64,000 bases of DNA from CBDCWO01 sp965223405 (GTDB lineage: Bacteria; Bacteroidota; Bacteroidia; Chitinophagales; Saprospiraceae): contig CBDCWO010000006.1 of NCBI GenBank assembly GCA_965223405.1, forward strand, positions 5,208,001-5,272,000. The letters are read 5' to 3'. This document shows, in pieces, positions 16,971-27,096 of this stretch (position 1 is its first letter; every line of letters begins with the position of its first letter). Made by a program: the position numbers and the translations under genes. The notes under the pieces are model-generated. The model was not told the origin of the DNA, made no database searches, and worked only from the letters and a program-made list of their open reading frames with translations.

Positions 16971-19340
16971 ATGTTAAGGAGCTATGTTAAGATAATCTGG
17001 CGCAATCTCCTCAGATATAAGGGATATTCTGCAATCAATATCTCCGGACTTGCTCTGGGCATTGCAGCCTCCTTCGTGTTATTTCTATCTGTACATCAAG
17101 AAAAAAGTTATGACACCCATTTTGACCATTATGATCGTATCTATCGCATCGCATCTGATTTTTTCAATATGGGAGGTTTTGCCTGCACCTCTCCATCTCT
17201 ATACCGATGGTTAAAAGAGGATTGCAACGAGGCCGAACGGGTAACGGCGGTAGATCTCGTAGGATCGGATATTGGGGTAGAGGTGGATAAAAGGGAATTC
17301 ATAGAGGACAAGGGCCTTGCGATTGATTCCAGTTTTTTCAAGGTATTTCGTTTCGAATTCCTGGAGGGGGATCCCGATCATCTGATGAAAAGTCCGGATG
17401 AAATAGTAATCTCGGAGGAATTGGCTGACAAATATTTTGGATCGGACGCACCGCTGGGAAAAACCATCCGTGTTGGAAAAGATAAAACGCCCTATGTCGT
17501 GTCAGCAGTGTTAAAAAAGGATAAAAGAAAATCACATTTACAGGCTGATTTTTATGTACCCCTTGAAATTGACGATGAAGTAAACTGGACCTCCGCTTCA
17601 ATCTATGTATATGTCCTATTGCATGAATATTCCGGTCTTAAGGATCTTAAACTGAGTCTGGAACAATTAAGACGGGATGTGATATATCCGATGGTGACGC
17701 AAGAATCTACCTATGAAAGCTGGTCTCAGAGTTTCCGTCGGGTGGAATATTATCCACAACAGCTTAAAGACATCTACCTCTATTCAACATTCCGGTTTGA
17801 TTTTTTTACAGGTGGTAATCCTCAGCAAGTTTCCATTTTAGGGATCATTGGATTGTTCCTGATCCTGCTGGCAATGGTCAACTACATCAATCTGACGACT
17901 GCCAGAGGTGCTGTTCGGGCCAAGGAAATTGGGATCAAGAAAACATTGGGAGCAAATCGCCCGAGTATCATCAGGCAGTTTCTCATGGAATCCGTGGTGA
18001 TGAGCCTGATCGCAATGACCATAGCCGGGGGATTGGCAGAGCTATTACTCGTTGCTTTCGAGGAAATCACCGGAGATGTGATCATTCAGAGCATTTTTGA
18101 TGATGGAAAGCATTTGTTTTGGCTAGGGGGCTTCTCGCTACTTACCGGATTACTGGCGGGGATCTATCCGGCTTTATACTTGACCCGGTTTCAGCCGGTC
18201 AAAGTTATTTCAGGAAAGTTTAAACTTTCCGGTAACTCCAGGCTTCGAAGCAGTTTAGTCGTGTTTCAATTTATCATTGCTGCCAGCTTAATTATTGGTA
18301 GTTTGATCGTCTACCAGCAACTTCAATTTCTAAAAAACTCCGATAAGGGTTTTGAGCAGGAATCGGTGCTGATCGTTAACAATGCGGATCAATTGGTGAA
18401 TAAAAAAGAAGCATTTAGACAGGAAATTGAGCAATATCCTCAAGTGGTATCAACCAGTTTTAATGACCGGATTCCTGGAGGTAGTACTTTATATATGGGG
18501 GCCTACAAAACTCCTGAAATGGAGGAATCCATTACAGTTCAGACTTTTCCAATTGATGAAAATTACCTTCCTACACTAAAAATTCGACTGGCGCAAGGAC
18601 GTAATTTTTCAAAGGATTATACGACAGATAGTTCTGCATTAATTATTAACCAATCGGCAGTTGGGGCATTGGGATTGACTGGTAAAAACCCGATTGGAGC
18701 CGTTGTCAATGACTCCCTGAGAATTGTTGGAATAGTGGAAGACTTCAATTTTCAATCATTGCGTGAAACCATCAGTCCGGTGATTTTGAAATATGGTGGC
18801 ATCGGATCACGCCTGGCTATAAAATTAGGGCATTCCGGTGTGAGCGACTTCGTACCGAAATTAGAAGAGACCTGGGAGAGGTTTTCTCCCGGTGAGCCCA
18901 TTGATTATACTTTCATTGATGAAAATTTTGCAAAGCTTGCGGCGAAAGAGAGTATGTTGAGTAAGGCCATTGCCATATTTACAGGATTGGCCATTCTAAT
19001 CGCTTGCCTGGGGCTTTTGGGACTAGCGGCATTTATGATAGAACAGCGTATCAAGGAACTGGGAATCCGAAAGGTCCTGGGAGCTACATCATTTTCTTTG
19101 GTGAAATTACTCTCCGGAGATTTTCTGAAGTTAATTGTTATTGCCTTGATTATTGCCGGTCCGGTTGCGTATTACCTGGCAAATCAATGGTTACAGGAAT
19201 TTAGCTATCGAATTAATTTAAGTTGGTGGTTTTTTGGAGTAACGGCAGCCATCGTGATATTAGTCGCCATGCTGACTGTGGGATTTCAAAGCTTGCGTTC
19301 AGCCCTGGCCAATCCGGTTGAAAGCTTAAAAAATGAATAA
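16971..19340 (+). CDS. ABC permease 2 of 15 (FtsX/MacB-type)
   Basis: 789 aa and a good reference for the set. The N-terminus MLRSYVKIIWRNLLRYKG leads into TM1. The first periplasmic domain has the DSSFFKVFRFEFLEGDP block (about 119-135). The first coupling helix carries RAKEIGIKKTLGANR (316-330) after NYINLTTA. The second periplasmic domain has VEDFNFQSL, and TM6 is preceded by FIDENFAKLAAKES. The second coupling helix KELGIRKVLGAT starts at residue 695. Two cysteines (ACTS, EDCNE) in the first periplasmic domain could pair. It has its own UAS/sigma-54-like promoter and is followed by a 347-bp gap with another regulatory set, so it may form a single-gene unit. No ATPase domain is fused. Confidence 0.94.
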   Translation: MLRSYVKIIWRNLLRYKGYSAINISGLALGIAASFVLFLSVHQEKSYDTHFDHYDRIYRIASDFFNMGGFACTSPSLYRWLKEDCNEAERVTAVDLVGSDIGVEVDKREFIEDKGLAIDSSFFKVFRFEFLEGDPDHLMKSPDEIVISEELADKYFGSDAPLGKTIRVGKDKTPYVVSAVLKKDKRKSHLQADFYVPLEIDDEVNWTSASIYVYVLLHEYSGLKDLKLSLEQLRRDVIYPMVTQESTYESWSQSFRRVEYYPQQLKDIYLYSTFRFDFFTGGNPQQVSILGIIGLFLILLAMVNYINLTTARGAVRAKEIGIKKTLGANRPSIIRQFLMESVVMSLIAMTIAGGLAELLLVAFEEITGDVIIQSIFDDGKHLFWLGGFSLLTGLLAGIYPALYLTRFQPVKVISGKFKLSGNSRLRSSLVVFQFIIAASLIIGSLIVYQQLQFLKNSDKGFEQESVLIVNNADQLVNKKEAFRQEIEQYPQVVSTSFNDRIPGGSTLYMGAYKTPEMEESITVQTFPIDENYLPTLKIRLAQGRNFSKDYTTDSSALIINQSAVGALGLTGKNPIGAVVNDSLRIVGIVEDFNFQSLRETISPVILKYGGIGSRLAIKLGHSGVSDFVPKLEETWERFSPGEPIDYTFIDENFAKLAAKESMLSKAIAIFTGLAILIACLGLLGLAAFMIEQRIKELGIRKVLGATSFSLVKLLSGDFLKLIVIALIIAGPVAYYLANQWLQEFSYRINLSWWFFGVTAAIVILVAMLTVGFQSLRSALANPVESLKNE

Positions 19341-19402
19341 AGAATTGACTTTAATTTTATTCTATAATCGTTTATTGTGGTTAAATAACCGGAACACAAA
19401 TA

Positions 19403-19468
19403 TGGATAATTAATCAAAGTATCCAAGCGGCACTTGTCAATCCTGTTAAATCACTCAAAGATGAATAA
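19403..19468 (+). pseudogene. Remnant C-terminus of a lost permease gene
   Basis: In the gap between permeases 2 and 3 the frame reads WIINQSIQAALVNPVKSLKD followed by E and a stop. This is the extreme C-terminus of the permease family (compare QSLRSALANPVESLKNE in permease 2). An in-frame stop lies 21 bp upstream and nothing of the rest remains, so it is a relic of a sixteenth gene, left by deletion. It sits just upstream of the UAS sites of permease 3. Confidence 0.75.
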
Positions 19469-19497
19469 ATCCATCTCACCTTTTAATGTTGCAGAAA

Positions 19498-19536
19498 TGT
19501 CCGATTCCGAACAATCAATTTGTACGGATTCGAACA
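19498..19536 (+). promoter_or_regulatory. Tandem activator sites (UAS) before permease 3
   Basis: TGTCCGATTCCGAACA (19498-19513) and TGTACGGATTCGAACA (19521-19536) are near-perfect palindromes starting 23 bp apart. The second starts exactly 79 bp before the GG of the promoter box. An AT-rich stretch (ATATTTAAATATA) follows. Confidence 0.75.
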
Positions 19537-19597
19537 AAAATATTTAAATATAAAAACATAATATATGTAATATGTACAATGTCAACATAGTGCAAAT

Positions 19598-19614
19598 TTG
19601 GCATATTACTTCCA
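19598..19614 (+). promoter_or_regulatory. Sigma-54-like promoter of permeases 3-6
   Basis: TTGGCATATTACTTCCA: the -24 TTGGCA is intact and the spacing correct; the -12 is TTCC instead of TTGC. The leader to the start codon is about 87 bp from the GG, longer than at the other two promoters. Confidence 0.6.
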
Positions 19615-19687
19615 ATACTCTTTTAGGAGAAATTAGATTCAATTCTTTAAGTTTTTTGATTTATTCCATACTCAACAATCTGACATT

Positions 19688-22111
19688 ATGATCATTAACC
19701 ATATTAAAGTAGCTGTTAGGTATTTATCCAAACACCGGACTTATCTATTGATTAATCTACTGGGCTTATCATTGGGATATTTGTGTTTTTTAATGTTGAA
19801 CATCTATGTAGTCGGCGAGCGAAATTATGATTCCCAGCATGCACATACCTATCGATTGATTCAGAAAGATCTTTCTGACGAGGGAAATACTATAGAGGTT
19901 GCTACGATTGGTCCCCGGGTGGGTTATGCGTCACGAGAACAATTTCCGGAAATAGAGGCGGTAACAGAAGTCGGAAGCATGGGACGCCTTACCGTCGGAA
20001 ACGAGCCCACCAATTTACATTACGAAAGATTTTTTACCATTGATAGTGGTTTTTTTGAGGTCTTTAACTTTCAATTTATAGAAGGAAATGCTATTCAACT
20101 AAACAATCAACCTAACGGATTACTATTGACCAGAACATTAAAAGAAAAGTATTTTGGAAACAGACCTGCGCTGGGCAAATTATTAAAAACCAATGTATTC
20201 GAAGGGGTAGTAGGGGCCGTCATTGAAGATTTCCCTAAAAACACGCATTTCCATGCCAATTTAATGATCCCGGAGCAAACTACCTCAAAAATATTCAATT
20301 GGTATGATGACTTTATATCCACGAGTTGGCATCGAAATGCTTTCCTTACTTATTTTAAATTGCGAGATGATAGTGATGTAGTGAATTTAGAAAAAAAGAT
20401 CACCGCTCTTGCCGAAGAAAATTGGCCGGTAGAAGAAAAATTTACGAGCCAATTCGTTTTGCAGGATGTTAGAGATATCCACCTCTATCCGGAGCAAGTT
20501 GAGGGAGAAATTAACCATCAAAAAGGCAACATATTTTATGTAAATCTATTTTTTTGGATTGGAATTCTCATTTTGCTGGTGGCCACATTTAACTACACCG
20601 GGTTGCTAAATATGGCTTTCATGCGGCGTTCGACCGAGATTGGTATTCGCAAAGCGGTGGGAGCTGGGAAAAGACAGTTATTGGCCCAACTCCTAACTGA
20701 GAGCCTACTACTCACCTCGGTATCTTTACTAGTAGCATGGGTAGCCTTGTACATGATAAATCCGTTTATCCCGGACTTTTTTGGTTCGTCCTTTGATCTA
20801 ATCGCCCTTCCAACCAGCCAAGTCCTTTTGATCGGACTGTCAGGAATAGTTATTAGTTTGCTTGCAATTGGTTATCCCAGTTACCTGGTAATTGTCAGAA
20901 ATATCGTCCATTCACTAAAGGGCCCTCAAGTTGGTTACCCAAGATTATCATCCCGTAAATTACTAATCGTTTTCCAATTTGTGGTGGCCATCAGCTTGAT
21001 TGCTATGACCACTCTGCTATTTAGACAAGTGAAATACCTTGAGGAAAAGGAACTGGGATTTAATATGGAAGGCTTGGTGGTGGTGGACATAAACAGTGGT
21101 AATCTGCGCAGTAAATTCGCATCGATCAAAGAAGAATTTCTACGACTTCCTGCAGTACAAAAAGTAAGCGTAAGTTCAAGAGTGCCAGGGGAATGGAAAA
21201 ACTTTCCCCTAGTCGATGTGGTTACATCAGGAGAATCCTCACCTACAGCGAGACAAATGATATTTATAGGTGTGGATCAGGATTTCATTTCTACTTATGA
21301 TATCAATTTGGTTCAAGGCAACAATTTCCGCGGAACTGAATTTGATAGTACTCAGGTTCTATTGAATCAAGCTGCAGTGAGTGCACTTGGTCTAATTGAT
21401 CCCGTAGGGCACTTTATTGAAATACCTCAGGTTAATTGGTCCGGGGATACCAATCCGTTGGATGAACCCTTAAAGGTAAGCATAGCAGGAATTGTTGAAG
21501 ATTTTCATTTTGAAGGCTTTCAACAAAGTATTCAACCCATGGTAATGGGATACTGGAAAAACCCGATACACAATATCGACTATTATTCCTTAAGTGTAAA
21601 TACTTCAAATTGGGATGCAACGCTCTTAGCATTGCAAAAAATTAATAATCAATTTGATGCTGAAAATCCATTGGAGTATCATATCCTAAACGATCAGTTT
21701 GCTCGCTTTCATGAACCAGTCATCCAACGCAGTCAGTTATTGTTGTTTTTTACCTGGGTAGTAGTTTTTATTGCATGCCTAGGGCTTTTTGCAACCACAG
21801 CTTATACATTGCAAATTAGGAGAAAAGAGATTGGAATACGCAAAGTTTTGGGTGCAAAAGTCACCGAATTGATAAAAATGATTTCGTTTGACTTTTTGAA
21901 ATTGGTGTTGATTGGAGGATTGATAGCCCTGCCACTTTCCTGGATGATGATGAAAAGATGGTTGGATGAATTTGCATACCGGGTGTCAATTGGGTGGGAT
22001 CTATTTGCTCTGGCTGGCATGTTGGCTTTATTTATCGCGGCAATAACCATTGCTCATCAAAGTGTTCGAGCGGCAATGGAAAACCCGGTTCAATCCATCC
22101 GGGATGAATAA
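19688..22111 (+). CDS. ABC permease 3 of 15 (FtsX/MacB-type)
   Basis: 807 aa. First of four closely packed genes (gaps 39, 54 and 74 bp) behind one UAS/sigma-54-like set. The first coupling block is RRSTEIGIRKAVGAGKRQL, preceded by NYTGLLNMAF instead of the usual NLTTA. The helix after it carries GYPSYLVI. The second periplasmic domain shows VEDFHFEGF, then ILNDQFARFHEPVIQ before TM6. The second coupling block KEIGIRKVLGAK begins at 713, and the protein ends NPVQSIRDE. The start MIINHIKVAVRYLSKH matches the family N-terminus. Transported substrate not identifiable. Confidence 0.94.
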   Translation: MIINHIKVAVRYLSKHRTYLLINLLGLSLGYLCFLMLNIYVVGERNYDSQHAHTYRLIQKDLSDEGNTIEVATIGPRVGYASREQFPEIEAVTEVGSMGRLTVGNEPTNLHYERFFTIDSGFFEVFNFQFIEGNAIQLNNQPNGLLLTRTLKEKYFGNRPALGKLLKTNVFEGVVGAVIEDFPKNTHFHANLMIPEQTTSKIFNWYDDFISTSWHRNAFLTYFKLRDDSDVVNLEKKITALAEENWPVEEKFTSQFVLQDVRDIHLYPEQVEGEINHQKGNIFYVNLFFWIGILILLVATFNYTGLLNMAFMRRSTEIGIRKAVGAGKRQLLAQLLTESLLLTSVSLLVAWVALYMINPFIPDFFGSSFDLIALPTSQVLLIGLSGIVISLLAIGYPSYLVIVRNIVHSLKGPQVGYPRLSSRKLLIVFQFVVAISLIAMTTLLFRQVKYLEEKELGFNMEGLVVVDINSGNLRSKFASIKEEFLRLPAVQKVSVSSRVPGEWKNFPLVDVVTSGESSPTARQMIFIGVDQDFISTYDINLVQGNNFRGTEFDSTQVLLNQAAVSALGLIDPVGHFIEIPQVNWSGDTNPLDEPLKVSIAGIVEDFHFEGFQQSIQPMVMGYWKNPIHNIDYYSLSVNTSNWDATLLALQKINNQFDAENPLEYHILNDQFARFHEPVIQRSQLLLFFTWVVVFIACLGLFATTAYTLQIRRKEIGIRKVLGAKVTELIKMISFDFLKLVLIGGLIALPLSWMMMKRWLDEFAYRVSIGWDLFALAGMLALFIAAITIAHQSVRAAMENPVQSIRDE

Positions 22112-22150
22112 TTCATATTATCTAATGGCTTTTAGAATTACTGTATTGAC

Positions 22151-24589
22151 ATGATCAAGAATTATCTAAAAATCGCAATTCGAAGCTTTTTGAAACATAA
22201 AACGCTGGCTTTTATCAATGTTTTTGGATTAAGTGTAGGTCTAGCTTGTTTTAGCCTTTTTTTATTGTATGCCATTAATGAATTTAGTTTTGATCGGTTT
22301 CATTCCCATGCAGATCAAATGTATCGGGTCTATCGCTGGACTGCCGATCTAGACGGCGAGGGAGAAGAAGGAGATCCTCATTTACCAATGCCTTTAGGTC
22401 CGGCTATGCTAGCTGAGTTTCCCGATATAGAGCAGGTCGTGCGTTGGAAAGAAGCATGGGGCGAGAGTTTTGTGAGGGTAGGGAATGAAATCGGAAGAGC
22501 GGAAATCTCACATGTGGATCAGTCTTTTTTTGACGTATTTTCATTTCCTCTGCTTTTTGGTAATCCCGAATCCGCGTTAGCTGACCCCAAGGGAGTGGTC
22601 TTAACCCATAGCACGGCATTAAAACTCTTCGATGAGTCGAATCCGATTGGTAAAACAATTGAAATACAGATAGACGATACGTTTGACCTATTTCACATCT
22701 CAGCAGTAACAGACGATATTCCAGTCAACTCATCAAAACAATTTGAAATCCTGGGGAGTATGGATTTTTTTGCCAAAACTGAATACGGTCGAAAGAGGCA
22801 AAACAGTTGGAATTCCTCATTTCTCAGTGTGTTTGTAAAATTGCGTGAAGGAAGTGGAATGGCTCACAACGCTAAAGCACTGTTAGATTTTCGTAGAAAG
22901 TATTACCCCGATACGGAAGAAAACTTGAGGAATGATGGGTTGTGGGATTCAGACATTCCTCCTATAACCTATAAACTACAACCCATACGCGAAATGCATA
23001 CGGATCCATTTATCGGCGGCGGAGAGATCCCTCCGGTAGATCCTAGGAATATTTGGATATTGCTGGCCATGGCGGCAGGGATCCTGCTAATCGCTATTAT
23101 AAACTTCACTACACTTTCCATTGGCCGCTCAGCTGATCGAGCAAAGGAGGTCAGCATTAGAAAAGTAATCGGAAGTAAACCTAGGCAACTTTCCGTGCAA
23201 TTTTTGCTGGAATCAATACTATTGAGTACATTTTCGGTTGTTTTGGGTTTAGTGTTAGCAAAAGTTTTTCTGCCCTATTTCAATACACTTGCAGGTCGTG
23301 AACTGATTTTTTCATTAGGCCAGTATCCAGAACTACCCTGGCTAATCGTTGGACTGACTCTTATCACCGGAATCCTGGCCGGAGTCTATCCAGCTATGGT
23401 ATTACCAAAATTCAAACCGGTTGAAATTTTTAAGAACAAAGTTAGGTTAGGGGGAGCAAATCTATTTACCAATATTTTGGTCACCGCACAATTTGCTTTA
23501 TCGTCCGGACTTCTCATAGCAACCTTGATTATCTTTAACCAACTACAAGTTTTGAAATCAAGCAACCCGGGCTTTGATCGAGAGAATATCCTGGTGGTAC
23601 ATGCCGAAGGAACGGATACCGAAGTTATTTATCCATTAATCAAAAATAAGCTAAAAAATAACCCGAACATTAATGGTGTTGCCGCTTCAGATATCAGTTT
23701 AGGAGCCGGATCCGGTTGGAGCAGATCTGGATTTGAATATAAGGGTGAGCTAAAACAGATTTATGAGTATTTTATAGATGATGATTATTTGGATGTTCTT
23801 GGTATGGAGTTAATCGCTGGACGTAATTTTGTTTCCGACAGACAGGATGGCCATAACCGGTCGGTAATTGTCAATGAAGAATTAGTTCGCAACTTCGGTT
23901 GGACCATAGACAATGTAATCGGACGTGAAATTACCGGTTATAGTGAGTCGGGAAACAATCCGAGGATCATCGGAGTGGTAAAAGATTTTCATTTCAGATC
24001 TTATCGAGAAGAGGTAAAACCCCAAATGTTCCATCAGTACGAACACGCCCAACCTTTTACTTTTTTTGTAAAAATTCTTGAAGGAGATCCAGGTCCTGTC
24101 CTGGCAATTATCGATCAAGCGTGGTCAGAATTGGTACAGGGATTTCCATTTAAATATAGTTTTCTTGACGAAGATGTTGAACGGTTTTATCGATCGGAGA
24201 CTAGATTAAGTAAAATAATGATTTGGGCAGTAGGATTGGCCATTTTTCTGGCTTGTTTAGGATTATTGGGTTTGATCACCTTGGCAACAATCAATCGGCA
24301 GAAAGAAATAGGCATTCGTAAAGTGATGGGAGCTAGTATATTGAATATTATCCATACATTGACCAAGGATTTTGTTCGCTTAGTAGTTCTTGCATTTGTA
24401 ATTGCTTCACCCATAGTCTGGTACCTGATGGATGGTTGGGTTGATAATTATGTAGTACAATATCAAATCAATTGGTGGATATTTGTGTTAGCTGTCATTT
24501 TTGCCTTAGGACTAGCGATTATCGCTATAAGCTTTCAAAGTTTTAAAGCTGCTTCCTCCAATCCTATCAACTCTCTTCGTCAAGATTGA
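22151..24589 (+). CDS. ABC permease 4 of 15 (FtsX/MacB-type)
   Basis: 812 aa, 39 bp after permease 3 with no promoter signal between. The N-terminus MIKNYLKIAIRSFLKHK is canonical. An acidic stretch DLDGEGEEGDP (66-76) follows TM1 at the start of the first periplasmic domain and is peculiar to this copy. The first coupling block reads RAKEVSIRKVIGSKPRQL, followed by AGVYPAMVLPKFKPVEIF. The second periplasmic domain has VKDFHFRSY and then FLDEDVERFYRSETR, the second coupling block KEIGIRKVMGAS begins at 718, and the C-terminus is NPINSLRQD. Second gene of the 3-6 unit. Confidence 0.94.
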   Translation: MIKNYLKIAIRSFLKHKTLAFINVFGLSVGLACFSLFLLYAINEFSFDRFHSHADQMYRVYRWTADLDGEGEEGDPHLPMPLGPAMLAEFPDIEQVVRWKEAWGESFVRVGNEIGRAEISHVDQSFFDVFSFPLLFGNPESALADPKGVVLTHSTALKLFDESNPIGKTIEIQIDDTFDLFHISAVTDDIPVNSSKQFEILGSMDFFAKTEYGRKRQNSWNSSFLSVFVKLREGSGMAHNAKALLDFRRKYYPDTEENLRNDGLWDSDIPPITYKLQPIREMHTDPFIGGGEIPPVDPRNIWILLAMAAGILLIAIINFTTLSIGRSADRAKEVSIRKVIGSKPRQLSVQFLLESILLSTFSVVLGLVLAKVFLPYFNTLAGRELIFSLGQYPELPWLIVGLTLITGILAGVYPAMVLPKFKPVEIFKNKVRLGGANLFTNILVTAQFALSSGLLIATLIIFNQLQVLKSSNPGFDRENILVVHAEGTDTEVIYPLIKNKLKNNPNINGVAASDISLGAGSGWSRSGFEYKGELKQIYEYFIDDDYLDVLGMELIAGRNFVSDRQDGHNRSVIVNEELVRNFGWTIDNVIGREITGYSESGNNPRIIGVVKDFHFRSYREEVKPQMFHQYEHAQPFTFFVKILEGDPGPVLAIIDQAWSELVQGFPFKYSFLDEDVERFYRSETRLSKIMIWAVGLAIFLACLGLLGLITLATINRQKEIGIRKVMGASILNIIHTLTKDFVRLVVLAFVIASPIVWYLMDGWVDNYVVQYQINWWIFVLAVIFALGLAIIAISFQSFKAASSNPINSLRQD

Positions 24590-24643
24590 AAATGAAAATA
24601 AAAAAGCTACAAATATCTTCGCCAACCTAAAAAATTTCAGATC

Positions 24644-27022
24644 ATGTTCAAAAATTACTTTCTATCGTCCATCCGTAACTTGAGCAAATACAAATGGGTT
24701 TCACTTATCAGTATTTTTGGATTGTCCATTGGCATTGCTGCCGGATTACTCAGTTACATGCACATTAAGTATGAAGTCTCCTATGACCGTTTTTTGCCCA
24801 AACATGAACGAATATTCCGCCTGGTAACAGGCGATGTCAAGTCCGGAGACGGTTGGGTTGGAATTTCCGCACCGATTCCTGTAAAATTAAAAACAGAAAT
24901 ACCTGAAATTGAAAGTTATGTGCGTCTGACCAAATTCAGCAGGCATGGGAAAGTAGTTGTGCATTACGATAATCAATATTTTAATGAAGAGAACTTTTTC
25001 TTGGCTGATAGCTCCCTGTTTTCAATATTTGATATACCTCTCATACGTGGAAAGATTAAGGGTTTATTCAATAAACCAAATAGCCTGGTCATTTCACAAA
25101 GTAAGGCGACAAAGATTTTTGGTGACGAAGATCCTATAGGGAAAATAATAACCATGAACAATGACTTTGAGTATGAAGTGACCGGCATCATGGTAGATTT
25201 GCCCCGAAACTCACATATTGATATTGACTTTGTAGTATCCTTCCTCGATTTGGAAAGGTTGATTCCCGGAAGAAGTCTGACTGGTAATTGGGGGCAGTAC
25301 AATTATTACGGTTACGTATTGCTCAGACCTGATGTTGATCCGAAAATCGTAGAAAGGAAAATCCAATCGCTTAGTGTTCCTTTACCCGATTACGTTCACA
25401 AGTTCGCTGATATTGGCCTGCAACCAATTACAGACATCCATTTTGTTCATAATCGAGGGAACCTAAAGCTCTCTTACAATAAGAGATACCTCAATATTTA
25501 TGGAGCCGCGGCTTTAGGACTAATTTTAATCTCCTTAATCAATTTTATTAATCTTAAAACGGCAAGTTCATCCAAACGTATCAAGGAAGTCGGTGTAAGA
25601 AAAACAATTGGAGCCAGTCGTAGACAACTCTTGTCGCAATTTGTAGTTGAGTCAATGATATTATGTATGATCTCATTGTTATTAGCCCTGGCTCTGATCC
25701 AATACCTGATGTTGCCTTACATAAATAGCCTTTTTAATGTGGAAATGGAGATTGATCTTGCAAATTATCAGAACCTCCTGGTTGGAGCGGGCATCATACT
25801 GATAATCAGCATTTTATCAGGAGGACATATCGGACTTTTTGTTACCTCTTTTTCACCGGTTAAGGTGTTGAAAAACCAATTTAAAACCGGAGGTGGACGA
25901 GGTGCTGGCGTAAAAGATATACTTTTGGGGATTCAGTTTATTGTATCCATTATCCTGATTAGCAGCAGTCTGATGATCGGAAAACAGGTAAACCATATCT
26001 CCAACAAAAACCTGGGTCTAAATCCCGACCAGGTCATCAATATTCCACTGTATACCAAAGTAGAAAATGAAGAACACGATGTAATTAAGAATGAACTCAT
26101 TAAGTTGAATTCAGTAAAAAAGGCTTCCTTAAACCGCTTTAATCCTGGTGTGGTCAATTGGAACCAAACCGTCTGGTGGGAAGGGCAGGAAGTGGAGGAA
26201 AGTATGTTTATTATATCTGTGGACGCGGATTTTTTGGAAACAATGGATGTAGAACTTTTAGAAGGTGACGTCGAATTTATCCAAAATAGCATTACAGACC
26301 GATATACCTATATTCTAAATGAATCTGCCAAAAAGCACATTGGTTGGGAAGTGGCTCAAGGCAAACAATTTTCAGCTTTTGGCGAAGATAGTCGAAATCC
26401 CATTGCCGGGGTAATTAAAGATTTTCATTTTCAATCACTCCATAATCAAATTAAACCCTGCCTGCTGGTCGTGGGAAACCTGACTCCTTCCCAATTATAC
26501 CTGAAAATAGCTTCCACAAACGTGCAACAGACTTTGACCGAAATTCAACAAAAATTGACTAGTTTGATTCCGGGATTACCATTCGAATACAAATTCATCG
26601 ACGATGAATTTGCCATGCTATACGAATCCGAAATAAGGGCTCAAAAAATCACGGCTTTTTACACCTTTATCTGCATTTTGCTGGCTGCATTTGGACTGTA
26701 TGGGCTGCTTACTTTTGAAATAAGTGAACGCACCAAAGAAATTGCAATCCGAAGAATTCTGGGCAGTACGAATTATCAGATTGGTAATTTGTTAACGAAG
26801 AATTTTTACCGTATAGTCTTCATTACTGGAGTTTTTGGTATACCCGTTACCTGGATGATAATGGAACAGTGGTTGAGTAATTTTAATTACCGGATTAATA
26901 TTGACCCTTGGACGATTTCACTTTCTGTGGTGTTCATGATCTTCCTGATTCTGGGTACTATATTCTTTAAATTGTGGGGAACCATGGGCAAAGAACCAGC
27001 TCATGATTTAAGGCATGAATAG
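24644..27022 (+). CDS. ABC permease 5 of 15 (FtsX/MacB-type), variant C-terminus
   Basis: 792 aa, 54 bp after permease 4. The first coupling block RIKEVGVRKTIGASRRQL is standard. The YPA motif normally found in the loop after the third FtsX helix is replaced (SGGHIGLFVTSFSPVKVL), the second coupling block is KEIAIRRILGSTN (698), and the C-terminal NPxxSL is EPAHDLRHE. The last helix is also unusual, with no small residues before the tail (LGTIFFKLWGTMG). The second periplasmic domain retains IKDFHFQSL and FIDDEFAMLYESEIR. It is intact, but the consensus changes concentrate in its C-terminal unit, so it may have a different partner contact. Confidence 0.93.
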   Translation: MFKNYFLSSIRNLSKYKWVSLISIFGLSIGIAAGLLSYMHIKYEVSYDRFLPKHERIFRLVTGDVKSGDGWVGISAPIPVKLKTEIPEIESYVRLTKFSRHGKVVVHYDNQYFNEENFFLADSSLFSIFDIPLIRGKIKGLFNKPNSLVISQSKATKIFGDEDPIGKIITMNNDFEYEVTGIMVDLPRNSHIDIDFVVSFLDLERLIPGRSLTGNWGQYNYYGYVLLRPDVDPKIVERKIQSLSVPLPDYVHKFADIGLQPITDIHFVHNRGNLKLSYNKRYLNIYGAAALGLILISLINFINLKTASSSKRIKEVGVRKTIGASRRQLLSQFVVESMILCMISLLLALALIQYLMLPYINSLFNVEMEIDLANYQNLLVGAGIILIISILSGGHIGLFVTSFSPVKVLKNQFKTGGGRGAGVKDILLGIQFIVSIILISSSLMIGKQVNHISNKNLGLNPDQVINIPLYTKVENEEHDVIKNELIKLNSVKKASLNRFNPGVVNWNQTVWWEGQEVEESMFIISVDADFLETMDVELLEGDVEFIQNSITDRYTYILNESAKKHIGWEVAQGKQFSAFGEDSRNPIAGVIKDFHFQSLHNQIKPCLLVVGNLTPSQLYLKIASTNVQQTLTEIQQKLTSLIPGLPFEYKFIDDEFAMLYESEIRAQKITAFYTFICILLAAFGLYGLLTFEISERTKEIAIRRILGSTNYQIGNLLTKNFYRIVFITGVFGIPVTWMIMEQWLSNFNYRINIDPWTISLSVVFMIFLILGTIFFKLWGTMGKEPAHDLRHE

Positions 27023-27096
27023 TGAATAGGTTTTGCTCTATCCCATAAAAATATTATCAGAAGACAAATAACAAATATTAAAACAAAATTGGCTCT

